Below, in pieces: positions 1 through 11,810 of a stretch of 64,000 nucleotides of DNA. The DNA lies in NCBI GenBank assembly GCA_944472155.2, contig OX235279.1, positions 159,548,199 through 159,612,198 of the forward strand, in the 5' to 3' direction. The translations under genes and the position numbers were made by a program. Position 1 is the first letter of the stretch; each line of letters begins with the position of its first letter. This DNA comes from Trichobilharzia szidati (taxonomy: Eukaryota; Platyhelminthes; Trematoda; Strigeidida; Schistosomatidae). The notes below the pieces were generated by a model that saw nothing but the letters and a program-made list of their open reading frames with translations, had not been told where the DNA came from and did not search any database.

Positions 1-299
1 TTCTTTATTCAGGTTTCCTTACCCAACCATCCTTCATAAATTCACTAGACCACTCGATCTCACTATTGAATGCTACATGCACTACCTTTGAAATGATGGC
101 TTTCATAATTTCACCATTGGTGTCAACGTAATATAAGGGGATTACCTTCGAATTTTCCTCCTAAAACTAGAGCAGCTTTCAGTTTAAGTTGGTTGATATA
201 TTTAGCCGGTAGTTTCATACAGCAAATATCAAGGTTCAGTCTTTTTGGAGCCGACTGAATCGAAGAATGAGAATGAGTTGTATAATGTAAGGCACTAAT

Positions 300-490
300 A
301 TTTCATCGCAAGCCAGGTTGCACTTACGGCCAAAGCATCCTTAAATCTGGCTTAGCCATTAGTGAGGCCAGAAATAGGGGGAAGGTTGGGCGTGGGACTA
401 GTAATCCCATAAACGTAAAAGAAACAGTACTAGTGAATCTTTGAAGCTCAAGTTTTAAACCCGTATGCTCCACTCGGAACGGAAATAGAT
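300..490 (+). repeat. SINE-A, degenerate copy without a clear head
   Basis: The body motif (GGTTGGGCGTGGG, then an AATCCC block and TAAACGTAAAAG) and the tail (a CTTTGAAGCTC-like stretch, then CTCCACTCGGAACGG) match the better copies at 34330 and 50520. The tRNA-like head cannot be recognised. No coding potential is seen. Confidence 0.55.
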
Positions 491-614
491 TGAACGAAAG
501 TATGACACTGCTAATACTGATGTTTCAGCAGTCTCCAGCTTTCACTATTTATTGTGGTTGCTTTCATCCGTATTTCAATGTTCGTATTAATTTCAACCTC
601 CTAAGGAATCAACC

Positions 615-1411
615 CTGGTGTCACACAAACTCGAAGACTTGCAGGCAAAATGGCACAAACTGGCTGAAGAAGCTGGCAGCAAAGACAGGATTCCACGTGA
701 AGTGAACATAGCGAAGTCAACCAAGCAACAACAACAATAACCAGCACCAATCACCATCAGAGGGAGAGATTTAACAGAGGTTACTTCCTTCATTTATCCG
801 GCTAGGAAGCATTGTGCCAACCACAGCCAACGAAACGGATGAAGAGGTAAAAGGCAGCCGGAATCGGAAAGGCAAGATATACCTGAAACCAGTTTGGAAA
901 TCTTCTGCCGTCACTCAGCATAAGGAACAAGATTCGGATTTTCAACACCTCTATCAAGTCGGTCCTTCTATACTGGTCAGAAACTTGCAGTGCGTGTAAC
1001 GAAAAGGATTTCCAACAGATTGTAGACTTTCATCAACAACTGCCTTCTCTGGTTCCATAATGAAGATCAAATGGCCAGAAGGAATTAGTAACAAGAAACT
1101 CTAGCTGGAAACAAACCAACAGGTGAGAGCCTATCGCCCAACAAATACATAGGAATAAAATGGAGATGGATCGGTCATGCCATTGACGAGACCGTCGAAT
1201 GGCATCGCCCGCAATGCAGGCCATCGCTCGAGTGGAATCCAAATGGGAAGCAACGATTGCATCGTTACTTCTAGAGTGACATGGAGGAGATGACATATAA
1301 TGGTCAATCCTGTACCGAGTTGAGGAGGACAGCAGAAAACAGAACAAAGTGGAGCTGTGTTGTTGAAGCCCTATTTTCCAATGGGAACCCAGGGGAATAA
1401 TAATAATATAA
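615..1411 (+). mobile_element. RTE-like non-LTR retrotransposon, 3' fragment
   Basis: This is a 5'-truncated, frameshifted remnant of the most common LINE in the window. It starts at the sequence for SHKLEDLQAK, just downstream of the catalytic FADD-type reverse-transcriptase motif. It runs through the post-RT region (a KPVWKSSA-like piece near 885-910, then the GHA...WHR and WNPNGK-like region) to the 3' end. It ends with GAAGCCCTATTTTCC, GGGAACCCAGGGG and a short (AAT)n tail near 1395-1411. Several stops and shifts break the frame, so it is a dead copy. The family is related to RTE/SR2 elements of schistosomes, from memory. Confidence 0.75.
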
Positions 1412-2534
1412 GTAGTTGGGGATTCTTCATCAGTACGAACGCATGACACCAGCGGGGATCAAATCCAAGCCTTATACGTTACGAGGGGACAACAGTTAAA
1501 AAATGCAGTCACTGTGACAGAACCCAGTTGCCCATAATTTGGGTGTTTGAATTTCTTGACGCTGAAAAGAAAATAAGCAACACCAAAGTAGCATGAATTT
1601 ATTGCACAGACGTATGACCAAGTGTAAAACCGTTTTCCTCTCTCAATCTATCGACCTTTATATCTATTATACACTTATAATTTACCTCTATATATATCAT
1701 AAACTTAATTGTTTCCTGAATGCTAGTCGGCTTTATCTTTACTCTTAGTCACTTTCCAAGAATGAAAAAAGAAAGAGAAATGAGCCTGGTTGTTGTACAA
1801 TATAACACTTATGAATAATAATAATACTTTTTAAGTTGGGCGGCTACATAAGAGTATTCAAAAGTCAGCAAAAAATTTAATTTCCGTTTCACTAATGTGT
1901 ATACATATCTATCTATACATACATTTATTAATTCATGCAAAATCTATCTCTTCACTCCCAACTGATCAATAAATTTAAGAATAGAATTACATTCTACCAC
2001 AGTGCATAAATATCAGAAGCTTCGATAGCAAATGGGTGTGAAATAATGGTAGCCTGAATGGGAATTAGTAACAAGCCTTCACTGTCATTACTGTTGAGTA
2101 TTGACTAACAGTGTGAATGAATGACTGAAACTGGAGAGGTCTATCCATCAAGAGTAACCTGTGTTACAGATTTTAGTTTAACAGTATAAAAACGAGAATA
2201 ATTATAGCTTTGCAGCTGAATATAAAGGTTCTCAGTAATCGGTTGGAGGGGGGCGGCATTGAGGAACTGTACACATTTAAATTATTAATACTAAAATGCA
2301 TTTATTTATAAGCAAAACTCAGGTTCACATATGCATAACCATATTTTGATGCTGTCTGCAGGCTACTTACGTCAATGGCTCATAGATAGAATACTACTGG
2401 CCAATCATGCACGTGGTTGCGATGCAGTTCCCAGTCTGCAACGCACTCCTGAACCTTGTTTAGCCAGTTGCAAACCCAGTACAGATAAAAAGTTGGATAG
2501 AGGGCTAGCGAATCTACATAAAGATGAAATTGTC
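1412..2534. other. AT-rich sequence with nothing recognised
   Basis: I see no exon with a plausible splice pair, no protein similarity and no repeat that recurs clearly elsewhere. Reading frames here are short and have no recognisable motif. Confidence 0.4.
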
Positions 2535-2790
2535 TGGGGTTCTAGTGGAAATTCATAACCAGTTTTTGTCCACCAGGTCGGGTGTGAAAACAAATACTCG
2601 ACAGAGATGAAATTGTCAGAAGATGGAATTTTCGGGGCCACTGGATTCCATCACATAGGCTCACTAGCCAATGGGTTTGAAGATCCTGGGTGCGTACTGA
2701 TGAAGAGTCCCAAACTAGGCGGGAACCATTGTCTCGCACTCGCTAGTATTCAGTGTTTCTCGAACTGATACCGACGCGTGATCAGACGTA
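2535..2790 (+). repeat. F1 element, degenerate
   Basis: Near 2690-2715 the characteristic run TGCGTACTGATGAAGAGTCC is present, followed by CAAACTAGG. This is the hammerhead-like segment of F1. A worn CACTGGATTC / CCTGGGTGCG piece of the tRNA-like segment lies just before it. The final block, matching CAGTGTTTCTCGAACTGAT, is the usual F1 end region. Upstream, 2545-2600 resembles the far part of longer F1 copies (CCACCAGGTCGGGTGTGA). Confidence 0.55.
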
Positions 2791-4235
2791 AAGATACGAA
2801 GTCGTTATACTCGTTTGCTGTATAACGAGAACACTATTTCTAGACAGAGATAGAAGTATTTAGCCTCGTGTGCTATCTAATCCTAATATATGCCTACTCT
2901 GTGATGTAGTTTTTCTCATCTTTATTATTATTATCATTATTGGGTGGCTAACATTCGTACTAACATGGTAACACAAACATTCTAAGTATTCACCACTTTC
3001 ATGCATAGATATTCATCAAAATTACTACTTTGTGAAAGTAATATACTTGCATTCCATAGTCCGACCGCCTGCTCTATTTCAATCTTCAGTTCTCTCGCTT
3101 TTCCAAATGACAACAAAAGTATAAATAGAGGAAGCAATTAAACCCTGGCTTTGAAGAAAAGGTAATAAAATCAATAAGAAAAAAAAGGTGATTTATGATG
3201 TTTATTTTGTTTTATTACCCCTGTGTTTATGGTGCGATTGTTTTTTGTTAAAAATTTTCTCTCAGTGATGTTGGAAACCTTTTTAAGAAGTATAACAAAA
3301 CTACTTGTATGCGATGCATTGTCTTTCACACATTCACACACACACAAACGCACACTCATACATTTGTGTGTGTACATTAGTACTTAAAATTGTTTGCACT
3401 TCCCTATTGTTGCTTTGTTTACTGTTGATTCTGTGGGCATCCATCGCATAAACAAATAGGTGAAACAATCGTGCATCAAGTGATGAATACTCTTCGCAAT
3501 GCCGTTGTGAGAGAGGAGTGAAGCAAAAGAAAGCAACACAGATGAACACGATGATATTACTAGATAAGCATATTGGATGAAATACACAGGAAAGTGTGTT
3601 GAAATATATGCAAACTAGCAACAGCCCACACTTACACACATACAGTATTATAATTACTTTTTTTCCCCAATTTTAATAACAGTTGTTTCATCAGAAGAGA
3701 TATCGGGAGGCATATTAGATGGAAACAACGTATAGATGTATATTAAGTTTATAATGAAAATAGAATGTTGTGCCTTTAATATTTTCGCGCTGTATTTATT
3801 CTTCACACACACACACACGCACACAATGGAGTTTTATGAGTGAACCTATTTCTTTTGTTTTGGTACAACTGAATTAACTGCTGGTCTTTTAGTTGAAAGT
3901 CTTTAAGTAGGGGATTATGTCAAAATGCGTTTGTTTATTTGTTTTTTTGGTTTTGTTAACCCCGATAAATACACACTTAGTTAAACGAACACACATGCAC
4001 ACACTCAGTGTGTCACTCTTGTCCCATTAACAGCAACGACAACAACAACAACTGTTATCAAGTAAAATGAACTCTATAATTTTATGCTTTATTTACATAT
4101 ACCGCCTTTATAATAAACAACACTGAATGTATATTTGATTAAATAAAACCAACAGGGATGCGAAACCTAACAACGGCCTCTTCCCCCCCCCCCCTAATAT
4201 TTCTGTATTTTTTGTTACATATTACATCGGTGTTC
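2791..4235. other. AT-rich stretch with short (CA)n microsatellites
   Basis: CA/CACA tracts occur near 3325-3365, 3805-3825 and 3970-4005, in both pure and interrupted form. Reading frames over them are low-complexity translations. No gene is supported. Confidence 0.4.
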
Positions 4236-4610
4236 AGGTGTTTATTATTATTATTATTCCCTTGGGTTCCTAGTGGAACACAGGGCTTCAGCTGCACGCC
4301 TCCACTTGTTTCTGTCTTCTGCTGTACTTTTCACTTGCATCCATCTTAGTCCATACTGTTTCAACTCCTCTTCACATGATCTCCTCCATGTCATCCTTGG
4401 ACTTCCCATTCGCCGCTTTCTTTTCGGGTTCCACTCGAGGGCCTGACACGGGATGTCACTCAGCGGCCTTTTCAGCGAGTGTCCAATCCATCTCCACTTT
4501 CTCCTGCATATTTGTTGAGCGATTGGTTCTTGTTTTGTTTGTTCCCATAGTTTCTTGTTGGTGATTCTTTCCGGCCATCTTATCTTGAGTATATAGCGAA
4601 GGTGTTCAGA
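4236..4610 (-). mobile_element. RTE-like retrotransposon, 3'-terminal fragment
   Basis: Read on the minus strand, it ends in GAAGCCCTGTGTTCC, the family tail, followed by (AAT)n seen on the plus strand as TATTATTATTATT at 4239. Upstream on the minus strand are the conserved WNPKRK, DIP and RIC-like pieces of the C terminus. It has only the last 370 bp or so of the element. Confidence 0.75.
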
Positions 4611-4989
4611 TGTTTAATCATAATTTTTTTTGAGAAAATTTTGAGTAAAAAGTTAAATTGCGTTTGACTACTTTCAGAGATGAGTGTTGCTAACTTTTCT
4701 AACTTTTAAAACTGAGTCATCATAAGCATTGGTGGGTTACCTTGTTGTTAGAGTCAATTGAAACACTATGCGAGGCAGATGAAAGCCAAATAAGGACTGA
4801 TTTGTTACTCTCGTCAGAAAATCAGTACTAAGCTTAAAACTCAAAAGCTATTGGTTTTTCCACTGTTACATTCGACTTTCATTATTCCAACTTAAAGCAT
4901 CAGTTTTCGTGAGTTAGTTTGTTGGGACTTGGTTTTTTTCTTTTGCATGTTTGAGCATTGATTGATATCATTTATGAAATCATTGAACT

Positions 4990-5079
4990 GTCCAGGGAGC
5001 ATTGGACAGTTGTTTCATTCTGCTTGTGGAGTCATTGGAAGTACGCGACCACTACCAGAGTTTGAACGCAAGACCTTCC
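4990..5079 (-). repeat. F1 fragment
   Basis: The plus-strand text CCAGGGAGCATTGGACAG, then TGTTTCATTC, AAGTACGCGACCACTACC and GTTTGAACGCAAGACCTTCC matches the minus orientation of F1 (compare 42325-42370). It stops where the PLE-related sequence begins. Confidence 0.55.
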
Positions 5080-5235
5080 ATATTAATATATGCGTAAAAC
5101 TTGGGCACTGTGGTAGTAAGTAATTCCATATTAGTTTGTTTATTAGGTATATTATACAGTGAAACAGTATTATATACTGGATGACGTTTCGAACAAAATT
5201 TATTGTTCATAATCATATCAATTATAATTACACGA
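5080..5235 (-). mobile_element. Penelope-like element terminal region with a hammerhead-like fold
   Basis: The motif AAAACTTGGGCACTGTGGT at about 5096-5114 recurs at 23064-23082 in another PLE-like terminal region. On the minus strand, 5222-5175 reads ATGATTAT, then a stem GAACAA/TTGTTC with a short loop, then CGAAAC and GTC. That is the order of a hammerhead ribozyme core (core strand, stem II, GAAA, cleavage triplet), but the core strand departs from CUGANGA. PLE terminal repeats are known to carry hammerhead motifs. Activity here is doubtful. Confidence 0.45.
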
Positions 5236-5239
5236 CTTC

Positions 5240-5862
5240 GAAACTTGAGTTTTATAGTTTTCTTTGTCTTCTCCTATTTGTCGTACGGGTAGTGGAATTT
5301 TCCAGATATCTGGGACAGGTGTTGAATCATTCCTCTTACACGTATTTGCAGTTGATTCGATAAACAAAGCTTCTGTTATCAATCTCTCCCTCCATCCTGT
5401 GAAATTAGATTTTAAAACTGTTGTCCTATCCCATCCTATGCATGGTTGTGTGTAATCCTATACAGTGAGTGGTATAGCTGAACTATTCTCCAGATTTCTT
5501 ATCTTATTCAGGTCAACCAATCTAGATTTTGCTAAGTTTTTACGTTCGGCTAATCTGACTGCCTCTGTTCTACTTATTTGGCCTATGTATTTGACCTGAC
5601 AATCATTGCAGGGTATTAGATAAACTAAATTGTTTTGTTTTAAAGGCTCTACAGGATCCTTTAGCCGACAAAGCTTGTTTCTAATTGAGTTTGTGGGTTT
5701 GAATGTCGTTTTTATTCCTGCCTTGTTGAGAATTCTGAGTAAGGCTTCCGAGGTTCCTTCTTTGTATGGAATTACTACTGATGATTTAGACTCTTTATTG
5801 TTGGTGTCGTCATCAATATTATTATTATTGTCACTATTATCATTCATAAGTAAAAACACACT
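5240..5862 (-). mobile_element. Penelope-like element, GIY-YIG endonuclease region
   Basis: A minus-strand frame at 5458-5859 encodes the linker and start of the GIY-YIG endonuclease. It shows VVIPYKEGTSEALLRIL, then CRLKDPVEPLKQNN, then VYLIPCNDCQVKYIGQ, followed by a helix with RLAERKN. The catalytic Tyr pair and the following Gly are visible in VYLIP...KYIGQ. The rest of the domain continues below 5458 in shifted frames (CIGWDRTTVLKSNFTGWRE, then an FIES-like end). The reverse transcriptase that should precede the endonuclease is missing, so this is a truncated PLE copy. A second copy of this region lies at 56400-56935. Confidence 0.8.
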
Positions 5863-6217
5863 TTTTGTTCAGCGAAGAAATTTCTTTTCAACGACTTCAT
5901 TTTCAAGCTGTACAGTCGTATTTATATTACAGAAAAGGTCATTAAGTGGCACTAAATAATTGCTCAGTCAATATACATATATGTGATAAGAATAAAGATA
6001 ATTAAAATGTTATAAGGGGTAGAGTTGAAGTGGATAAATTACAAAATTATTAAAGATTGTTTTATAAGTGAATTGAAAAATGTTTTAAAAAGGTCAAGTG
6101 TTGTCTAAAAAATTTTATAAAATAAAAGTACGATTACGATAAGAATGAAGATGTGAAGTGAAGTGGAAAGAATTCAAGTGGTAAAATAAAATAAACTAAA
6201 AACTAGAAAGAACATTA

Positions 6218-6760
6218 CTATGACAAAGGTAAAGAAAGGGGCTTGACAAAACGTTTTTGAACACATAATTTAGGTTTCTGTTCATGTATAGCTAAAGCTT
6301 CGGCTATGCATAAGTGAAGAAAACGTAAACTTTTGGATCGATTCGATTTTGCCATGTAGATAACTTTGAAAGATGAATCACGTGGGGCTAAATGACCTGA
6401 CTCTAACAGGTGATCACAGATAGACGACTTCGTGGTTCTACGTTCGCCTTTCATTAACCAGACTGGATAGTGTTCAGCTACACGTTTTCGGAGATTACGC
6501 TTACATCGTCCAATATAAACCGCTCCACAAGAGCTAATTTATCCGGGTAATTATTAAGTTTCACGGCTTCTTTTATATGTATCAGTTCTTGGTTTAGATT
6601 TTCTTTGGTACTACTTAATTTTTGTGCTCTGTCATTTAAACATTTCACCAATCCTATTTTTACTGACATAGGATGGAATGATCGGAAGTCCAAATATCTG
6701 TTTGAGTGTGTGGGTTTCCTGTAAACACTATTGTTTAACTTCCAGTTGCAAATCAAGCTC
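6218..6760 (-). mobile_element. Penelope-like element, end of reverse transcriptase plus GIY-YIG, frameshifted
   Basis: The minus-strand frame from about 6760 to 6550 carries VYRKPTHSNRYLDFRSFHP and SVKIGLVKCLNDRAQKL, typical of the region after the PLE reverse-transcriptase palm. After a shift near 6540 the sequence reads SCGAVYIGRCKRNLRKRV, a GIY-YIG core. It continues in the frame at 6454-6218 with SSICDHLLESGH and a C terminus EALAIHEQKPKLC. The endonuclease differs from the one at 5458-5859, so two PLE lineages lie close together in the same orientation. An F1 fragment abuts the upstream side. Confidence 0.8.
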
Positions 6761-6764
6761 ATAG

Positions 6765-6900
6765 AGGATTCAGCCACTGGGTCTTGATTCAGTGACCAGC
6801 CCAACTCGTGAGGTATATAGAGCAACTGGAGACACTAGTCAACATTATCTGTGGCAAGTATTTGCCTTACCTGCCGACCTGGTTGGTATCTTGTAACTGA
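6765..6900 (-). repeat. F1 fragment abutting a PLE
   Basis: CAGCCACTGGGTCTTGATTC, then CAGTGACCAGCCCAACTCGTG, then GCAAGTATTTGCC and CCTGCCGACCTGG match F1 read in minus orientation (compare 8925-9025). It truncates the reverse-transcriptase side of the PLE. A long minus-strand frame begins within it and runs into the PLE by chance. Confidence 0.65.
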
Positions 6901-8695
6901 TGAACACAGGAAAGTTCGGTTATAAAAATGTGTGTGTGACAGAAGGGACTTGTTATAGGTAGATAATAGCCTACTACTACTACTACTCCACAACACCTGT
7001 CAGTCACAAAAACTTCTTCAATAAATAACGAGATAATGAAATACATATTTGCCCTAGGTGATGAGTAGCAAAAGAAACAAATTGAAAGCATATAAAAATA
7101 CAAAAAAAAGACATGCGAAATGCCATACCATCTGGTGTAGGAAACTTTATTGTCTTCCTCAAGTTTCTTTTCATGTAGTGAACTCAAAATCCCATTTGTC
7201 ACACATTTATCGCGATCTTATCTGTTTGTCAGTCGCATCCCACAGCCCATTCGCATTCCTATTTTTATTTATTCAACAGAGAACTTTCTTTTTAACGGAT
7301 TATCTGCGTGCCTAAAGAAACTGTTACCATTATTATTACTACTGCTATTTTCTTTTGGTTGTTATTCTTTTCACATTATGGATTTGTTAATTATAGCTGA
7401 CAGATAGTTTAATATAGGCTTCGTTTTTAGTGTGTACAAATGAAGCTCTCTACGTTAGCCTTTAATGAAGAAATAACAGACGATTTTGCCAACTAATGAT
7501 ATTTGAAACTAACGGAAACTGTCTACTTGAATTAAAATTCTAGGCATTTGCCTTTCTTTTTTGTCATATTTAATCATCTGAGTTGAAATGATGGGAACAA
7601 AAAAAAAGGGAATAGCAATGGAAAAAGGCCTTACTTTTAAAATGTGTTTCGTGCCAAATTCCTCTAATTCAGAATTTAGAAGTGGAGGGTTGGGTAAAAC
7701 CACGTACTATTTATTGATTGACAGAGACGATTGGTCACATTGACCAGAAAGGCTTGTTATCGAGATCATCAAGGCGATCTAAAGGTCGGATGGCCGTTTC
7801 GCTCGTCTGCAGCTGAGCTCATCAGTGGTGTACACTCGGTCTGACTCAGCGAGGTCACACAGCAGAATCGGTTGAAACCAGCCAGTTTCAACTCTTGAAC
7901 TGTGTGCATGGTAAATCTCTGGCTGATTTGCAAGTTATGAGTCTGATTTGACCGAAAAACTGTTGTGTTCGCTTCAAATATTCTGTCAATTCGCAGTTTT
8001 CAAACTGGTTTTATCAACTTTTCAAACTAACTCGCAGTGTAGACAGTTTAAGGTGATTATTTCACCAAAGTTTACTTTGAAAATCAAGACTGTTGATACC
8101 ACAATATGTGATCTTCTTGATACCATAAATAGTAATTAGCTCTCTGAGCTATGTCAAGACCAAGTACACAACCAACGAGCGCGGTCCCGAACAAGTGAAA
8201 AGGCTGTGCGGTGTCCAGATCATTTCGGTAATCTAACTAGCAAGCCCTGCTGGCTGATGCGAGTTGTAGTAGCAGTAGTTAGTAGCATATAAAATAGTAT
8301 GGGTATTTCTTTAGTATTTAGATATCAACCTTTAGATGTTTGCTAACTACGTAAATATTGTAAGATAATATATATTTCTCCGTTTTTCGTTGGTATAGCC
8401 ATATACACTGTCCACCTGCTAATTTAAAGCAGGTACTGTAGTGATATGTGTTCCTTCACTGTAAGTTAGTCATGATTAACTCGGTACTAAGTGTCTCCTT
8501 TGTGTCTAAGCTAACTTGGGATGATTTAGTCTGTTTTCTTTTAAATTACTGGCGTCGATATTCAGTAAAATCTTTCTTAGTCTGCATAACTTCACCCGAA
8601 AAATTTGAGGATCTTTCTACGGACAGTAGGAACAGATAAGGCTGCAGAATGAGGTGCAATACTTTTAGGGGAATACTCAAACCTTGAGGAGAAGA
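6901..8695. other. Unclassified sequence, possible old repeat at 7730-8240
   Basis: There is no gene. Part of 7730-7900 (GGATGGCCGTTTCGCTCGTC, then a CATCAGTGGTG block) resembles 54325-54375 (GGTCATTTCGTTCGTCTGG, then ATCAGTGGTGAAGCC), so an old dispersed repeat is likely. Its class is unknown. Confidence 0.35.
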
Positions 8696-8699
8696 AAAA

Positions 8700-9115
8700 C
8701 TATTAGATAAGTATTGGTTTGTAGGGATTTTGATCGACTGATTACAGGATTTCATCATGAGCTGACATCGGTTAGAGAACCACTGGAAAACCTGGGAGTA
8801 ATTGACAGCTGTTTCGTCCTAGTTTGGGACTCTTCATCAGTACGCACCCACCTTCAAGGCTGCAACCCATAACCTTCTGGTTACAAGGCGGGTTAGCTCG
8901 TAGACCATTCAGCCACTGGGACTCTATCCAGTGGTCAGCCCATGAATTCTAACTTCTTCCAATTCACGACATAGCGCCACCACAAACCAATATATTCGGC
9001 GAGTATTTGTCCTCACTTCCGACCTGCCGTACCCTACTGGTCACGACTTCCCACTAGAACTCCAGGTAACTACCTACTTGAAGAGGGCCAGTCGCTAGTG
9101 AGCATTTCAAAAACA
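8700..9115 (-). repeat. F1 element, near-complete single-orientation copy
   Basis: This is the best long copy of F1 in one orientation. On the plus strand it starts TATTGGTTTGTAGGG and passes CATCATGAGCTGACATCGG. Next come the hammerhead-like segment in reverse (8798-8843), the tRNA-like segment in reverse (8875-8940: B-box-like part, CTTCTGGTTACAAGGC, then CATTCAGCCACTGGG) and TTCACGACATAGCGCC. It ends about GGCCAGTCGCTAGTGAGCAT. The tRNA-like part, read on the minus strand, has a TGGCTGAATGG A-box and, in better copies, a GGGTTCGAA B-box. A CTTGTAA loop like the anticodon loop of tRNA-Thr(UGU) sits between them. Confidence 0.7.
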
Positions 9116-9184
9116 CTTAAAAATATTTCGGGTAGCAGTAGTAATACCAACTGAAAATTTACCAGCAACTAAGCCGTACTTGTG

Positions 9185-9405
9185 TAATGCTTGCTAACTA
9201 CGCACATGGTTTCGGTCTGATGCCTAATCAACGTTAGCCTAAATCTCATCCAGCCAGTTGTAAGCCCCGCAGAATTGGAAAGGTTGGGTGGGTGTGAGTC
9301 TAGCCACCCCCAAATCGTGAAAATAACACCACTGCTAATGACATTTTACAGCTAAGGCTTGAAGTTCAATGTTCTACTCGAATCACCAAGGGATAGAAAA
9401 GTAAA
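9185..9405 (+). repeat. SINE-A, degenerate copy
   Basis: A worn head (TTGCTAACTACGCACATGG) is followed by the family body GGAAAGGTTGGGTGGGTGTG and by the tail GCTTGAAGTTC, ATGTTCTACTCG. Many substitutions suggest an old copy. Confidence 0.55.
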
Positions 9406-10436
9406 TCTTTACTTGAACAGTTGATTTATTAGTGTATAAGGCAATTAATTTCCTCGGTATTGTATTCTTGCTTATTAAATGTTATTATATTTAAAAAAAA
9501 TTTAGACAGTATTATTAAGCAGCGCACGATTTCCATGACATTGAAATTATGTTGACAATACTTTACCATTATTACCTGAAAGACGCTAAAGTTAATTATT
9601 AAATTAATTAATTAATTAATGAAACAAAAAAAGAGTTACTGTGGGAATTAATTAGTTAATTAACAGGTTAGAAACAACAGCAGTACCGCGCTGTTCATCT
9701 TCAGTTACAGTTTCCTCTTTTATTTACACTCTTGTCCCACCTTCCTCAATGAATAATAAATGTCTTTTCATGTAGGTCTCTGGCTGGCTGTTCAACACTA
9801 TGCGGGTGTGCAAATTCCAGTGTATACGAATAGAGATACACGTGGGTGCGTGCGTGCGTGTATGTTTGTGTTGATTAACTTGGTGACAACGGGTAAGCGT
9901 AGACTATGCGCAGAAAGTGAGGCATTGTGCATTTCACATAGTTTAGTTTCTCTAATCTGGATATACACCCAACTGATGACTTTTTGATGCGAAACGCTGG
10001 AAGCTGATAAGTCAAAAATTAATTACTTGTCACAATCACTGTGATAAAATTCTCTTCTATACAACCTAGTATTATTATTATTATTGTTATTATTATTAGA
10101 GCAGTTGGTTATAATTAAAGCAACAAGAGAAATGAGAGACAAAGACAAATCTCAGCTCTGGCTTTTTTTCTCATTGTTAACTTTCTATTTCTGATTCACT
10201 ACATGTGACTGAAGTCCGCCTTATTTATTTATCTATTTATTACCCTCTCTTTTGTCTTTTTCTCTTTGACAATAGTCTGCCTAGTGATAAATTGTTTAAC
10301 CTTAGTAACCAGACAGTGTATTTAAACAATAAAAAGGTTAGTATATCAGATTAAGTGAAATAGTCTCTTTCATCAGATATAAAAGAAGAAGAAGCCTTGA
10401 AAACAAGTCTTGATTTATTCGTCTTTTCTAGAGAAA
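9406..10436. other. AT-rich stretch with simple repeats
   Basis: A (TTAA)n-like run occurs at about 9595-9622 and ATT repeats at about 10070-10100. Nothing is recognised as coding. A CTGATGA...CGAAACG string at 9973 is discussed among the rejected items. Confidence 0.4.
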
Positions 10437-11190
10437 TAGTTATTATTATTGTTCCGTTGGGTCCTGAGTAGAACACAGGGTCTCTTTGCTGTCGCTTTTT
10501 TTTTGTTTCAGCTGATTCAACGATCGCCCACAAGATTTCGCTTCCTCCAAACACTGCATCCTCCATATCACTATTGATTCTACGCTCAACTTGTTGTTTA
10601 ACACTTCGGGTAACAACAGAGTATCTGACTAGCGCCTGAATCTACTCAGATGTCTTCTCAGTATATTTTTCTAATCCATCTTTACTTCCTTCAGCACAAG
10701 TGTGAGGCTCTTGATTTGTTCGTTGCCATAGTTTCTCGTTGACTATCCTTTCTGGTCATTTGATCTTAGTTAAGGAGCCTGTAAAGGCAGTTCTGAATGC
10801 TTTTGGTAACTCCTCAACTCTCTGATCCATACAGATGTGCTAACTTGACATTGGTATTGAAAGTGAGAATCTTGTTCCTTACTCTGAGTGCAGTTGTTCC
10901 CCATACCGATTTCAGAATAATGAAGATCTGGATAGCTTTGTTATCCTCTGTTGTGCTGCTGGTAGATGAAACTATGACTCCCTGCGAGTTTCTTCCGTTG
11001 AGAGGAAACGGCACTTTTTGTTATTGGCTAGGTATCCTCATCATCTCTGTCTTCTGTGTGTTCATCGAAGTCCCTTCTTTAATGACTCTACTTCAAGCGT
11101 GTTGTTTTTCGCTAGCAGATCTTCTAGCTTGTGTGTGACATTATATACGAAGCGTCCATGAAGCCCAAATCTTCTAGAATCTTTTCCTCG
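10437..11190 (-). mobile_element. RTE-like retrotransposon, 3' fragment
   Basis: The plus strand starts TTATTATTATTGTTCC, the reversed (AAT)n tail and family 3' end. It then runs back through the C-terminal region to HKLEDLLAKNN (minus strand, about 11150-11110) and a decayed remnant of the FADD region just above. Frames are broken at several points. Confidence 0.75.
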
Positions 11191-11810
11191 GTTCAACAAA
11201 TGGCCGCCCTGTCGCTCCCTATGGTCTGTTGTACGATCCAATGAAACATCAGCCAAGACTTAGTGAATAAGTTTCAGTTACTGGTCTAACAAGTAGTGAT
11301 CAGACTTAGAAATTTCTCGTAGCTGGACACAACAATACCAGAATTTTAAGCACATAAGGTCTTTAAAATTGTTCTGTCTAATCCTACTATAATATATGTA
11401 TTTAATACCCAGCATAGTGAATACAGAGAATTCAACTGTTTTTCTGCTATTTTTTTCATTCCGTTGTATTCAGGTTTAGACAACGCTGCCTGCTTTGATA
11501 GAAGTGGAATAACAAACATCTCATAGACAAAGGAATGCCTTAATAAACACTGTTTTAAAAACCGTAAAACGCTTCTGTGCCCATTATCATTTTTAGGAAC
11601 CTAAGGTAAGACTATACTACTTAAACAAATTTGGTAGTTGATTGTAAAAGAGTAGTATGAGTAAATTTTGTTACTGTCTTTTGTGGTGTTTCATTCAAGT
11701 ATATGTATACTTGGCTCATGGTCGTCCGTATCTAGAATGGATTTTGATTTGTTGAGTTCTGAACGTCTGCAGTTTACTTGTTTACCAGAAATGTGATACA
11801 TTTCATAATT
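11191..11810. other. Nothing recognised
   Basis: AT-rich sequence without repeat matches that I could establish by eye and without coding motifs. Confidence 0.35.

Noticed and set aside
4158..4564. Two plus-strand frames of about 60 codons
   Set aside because: The second is antisense to the RTE tail at 4236-4610. The first overlaps it and a C-run. Neither is a gene.
9973..9998. CTGATGA ... CGAAACG string resembling a hammerhead core
   Set aside because: The bases between cannot form a stem II of more than about one pair, and no NUH cleavage triplet follows with a pairing stem I.
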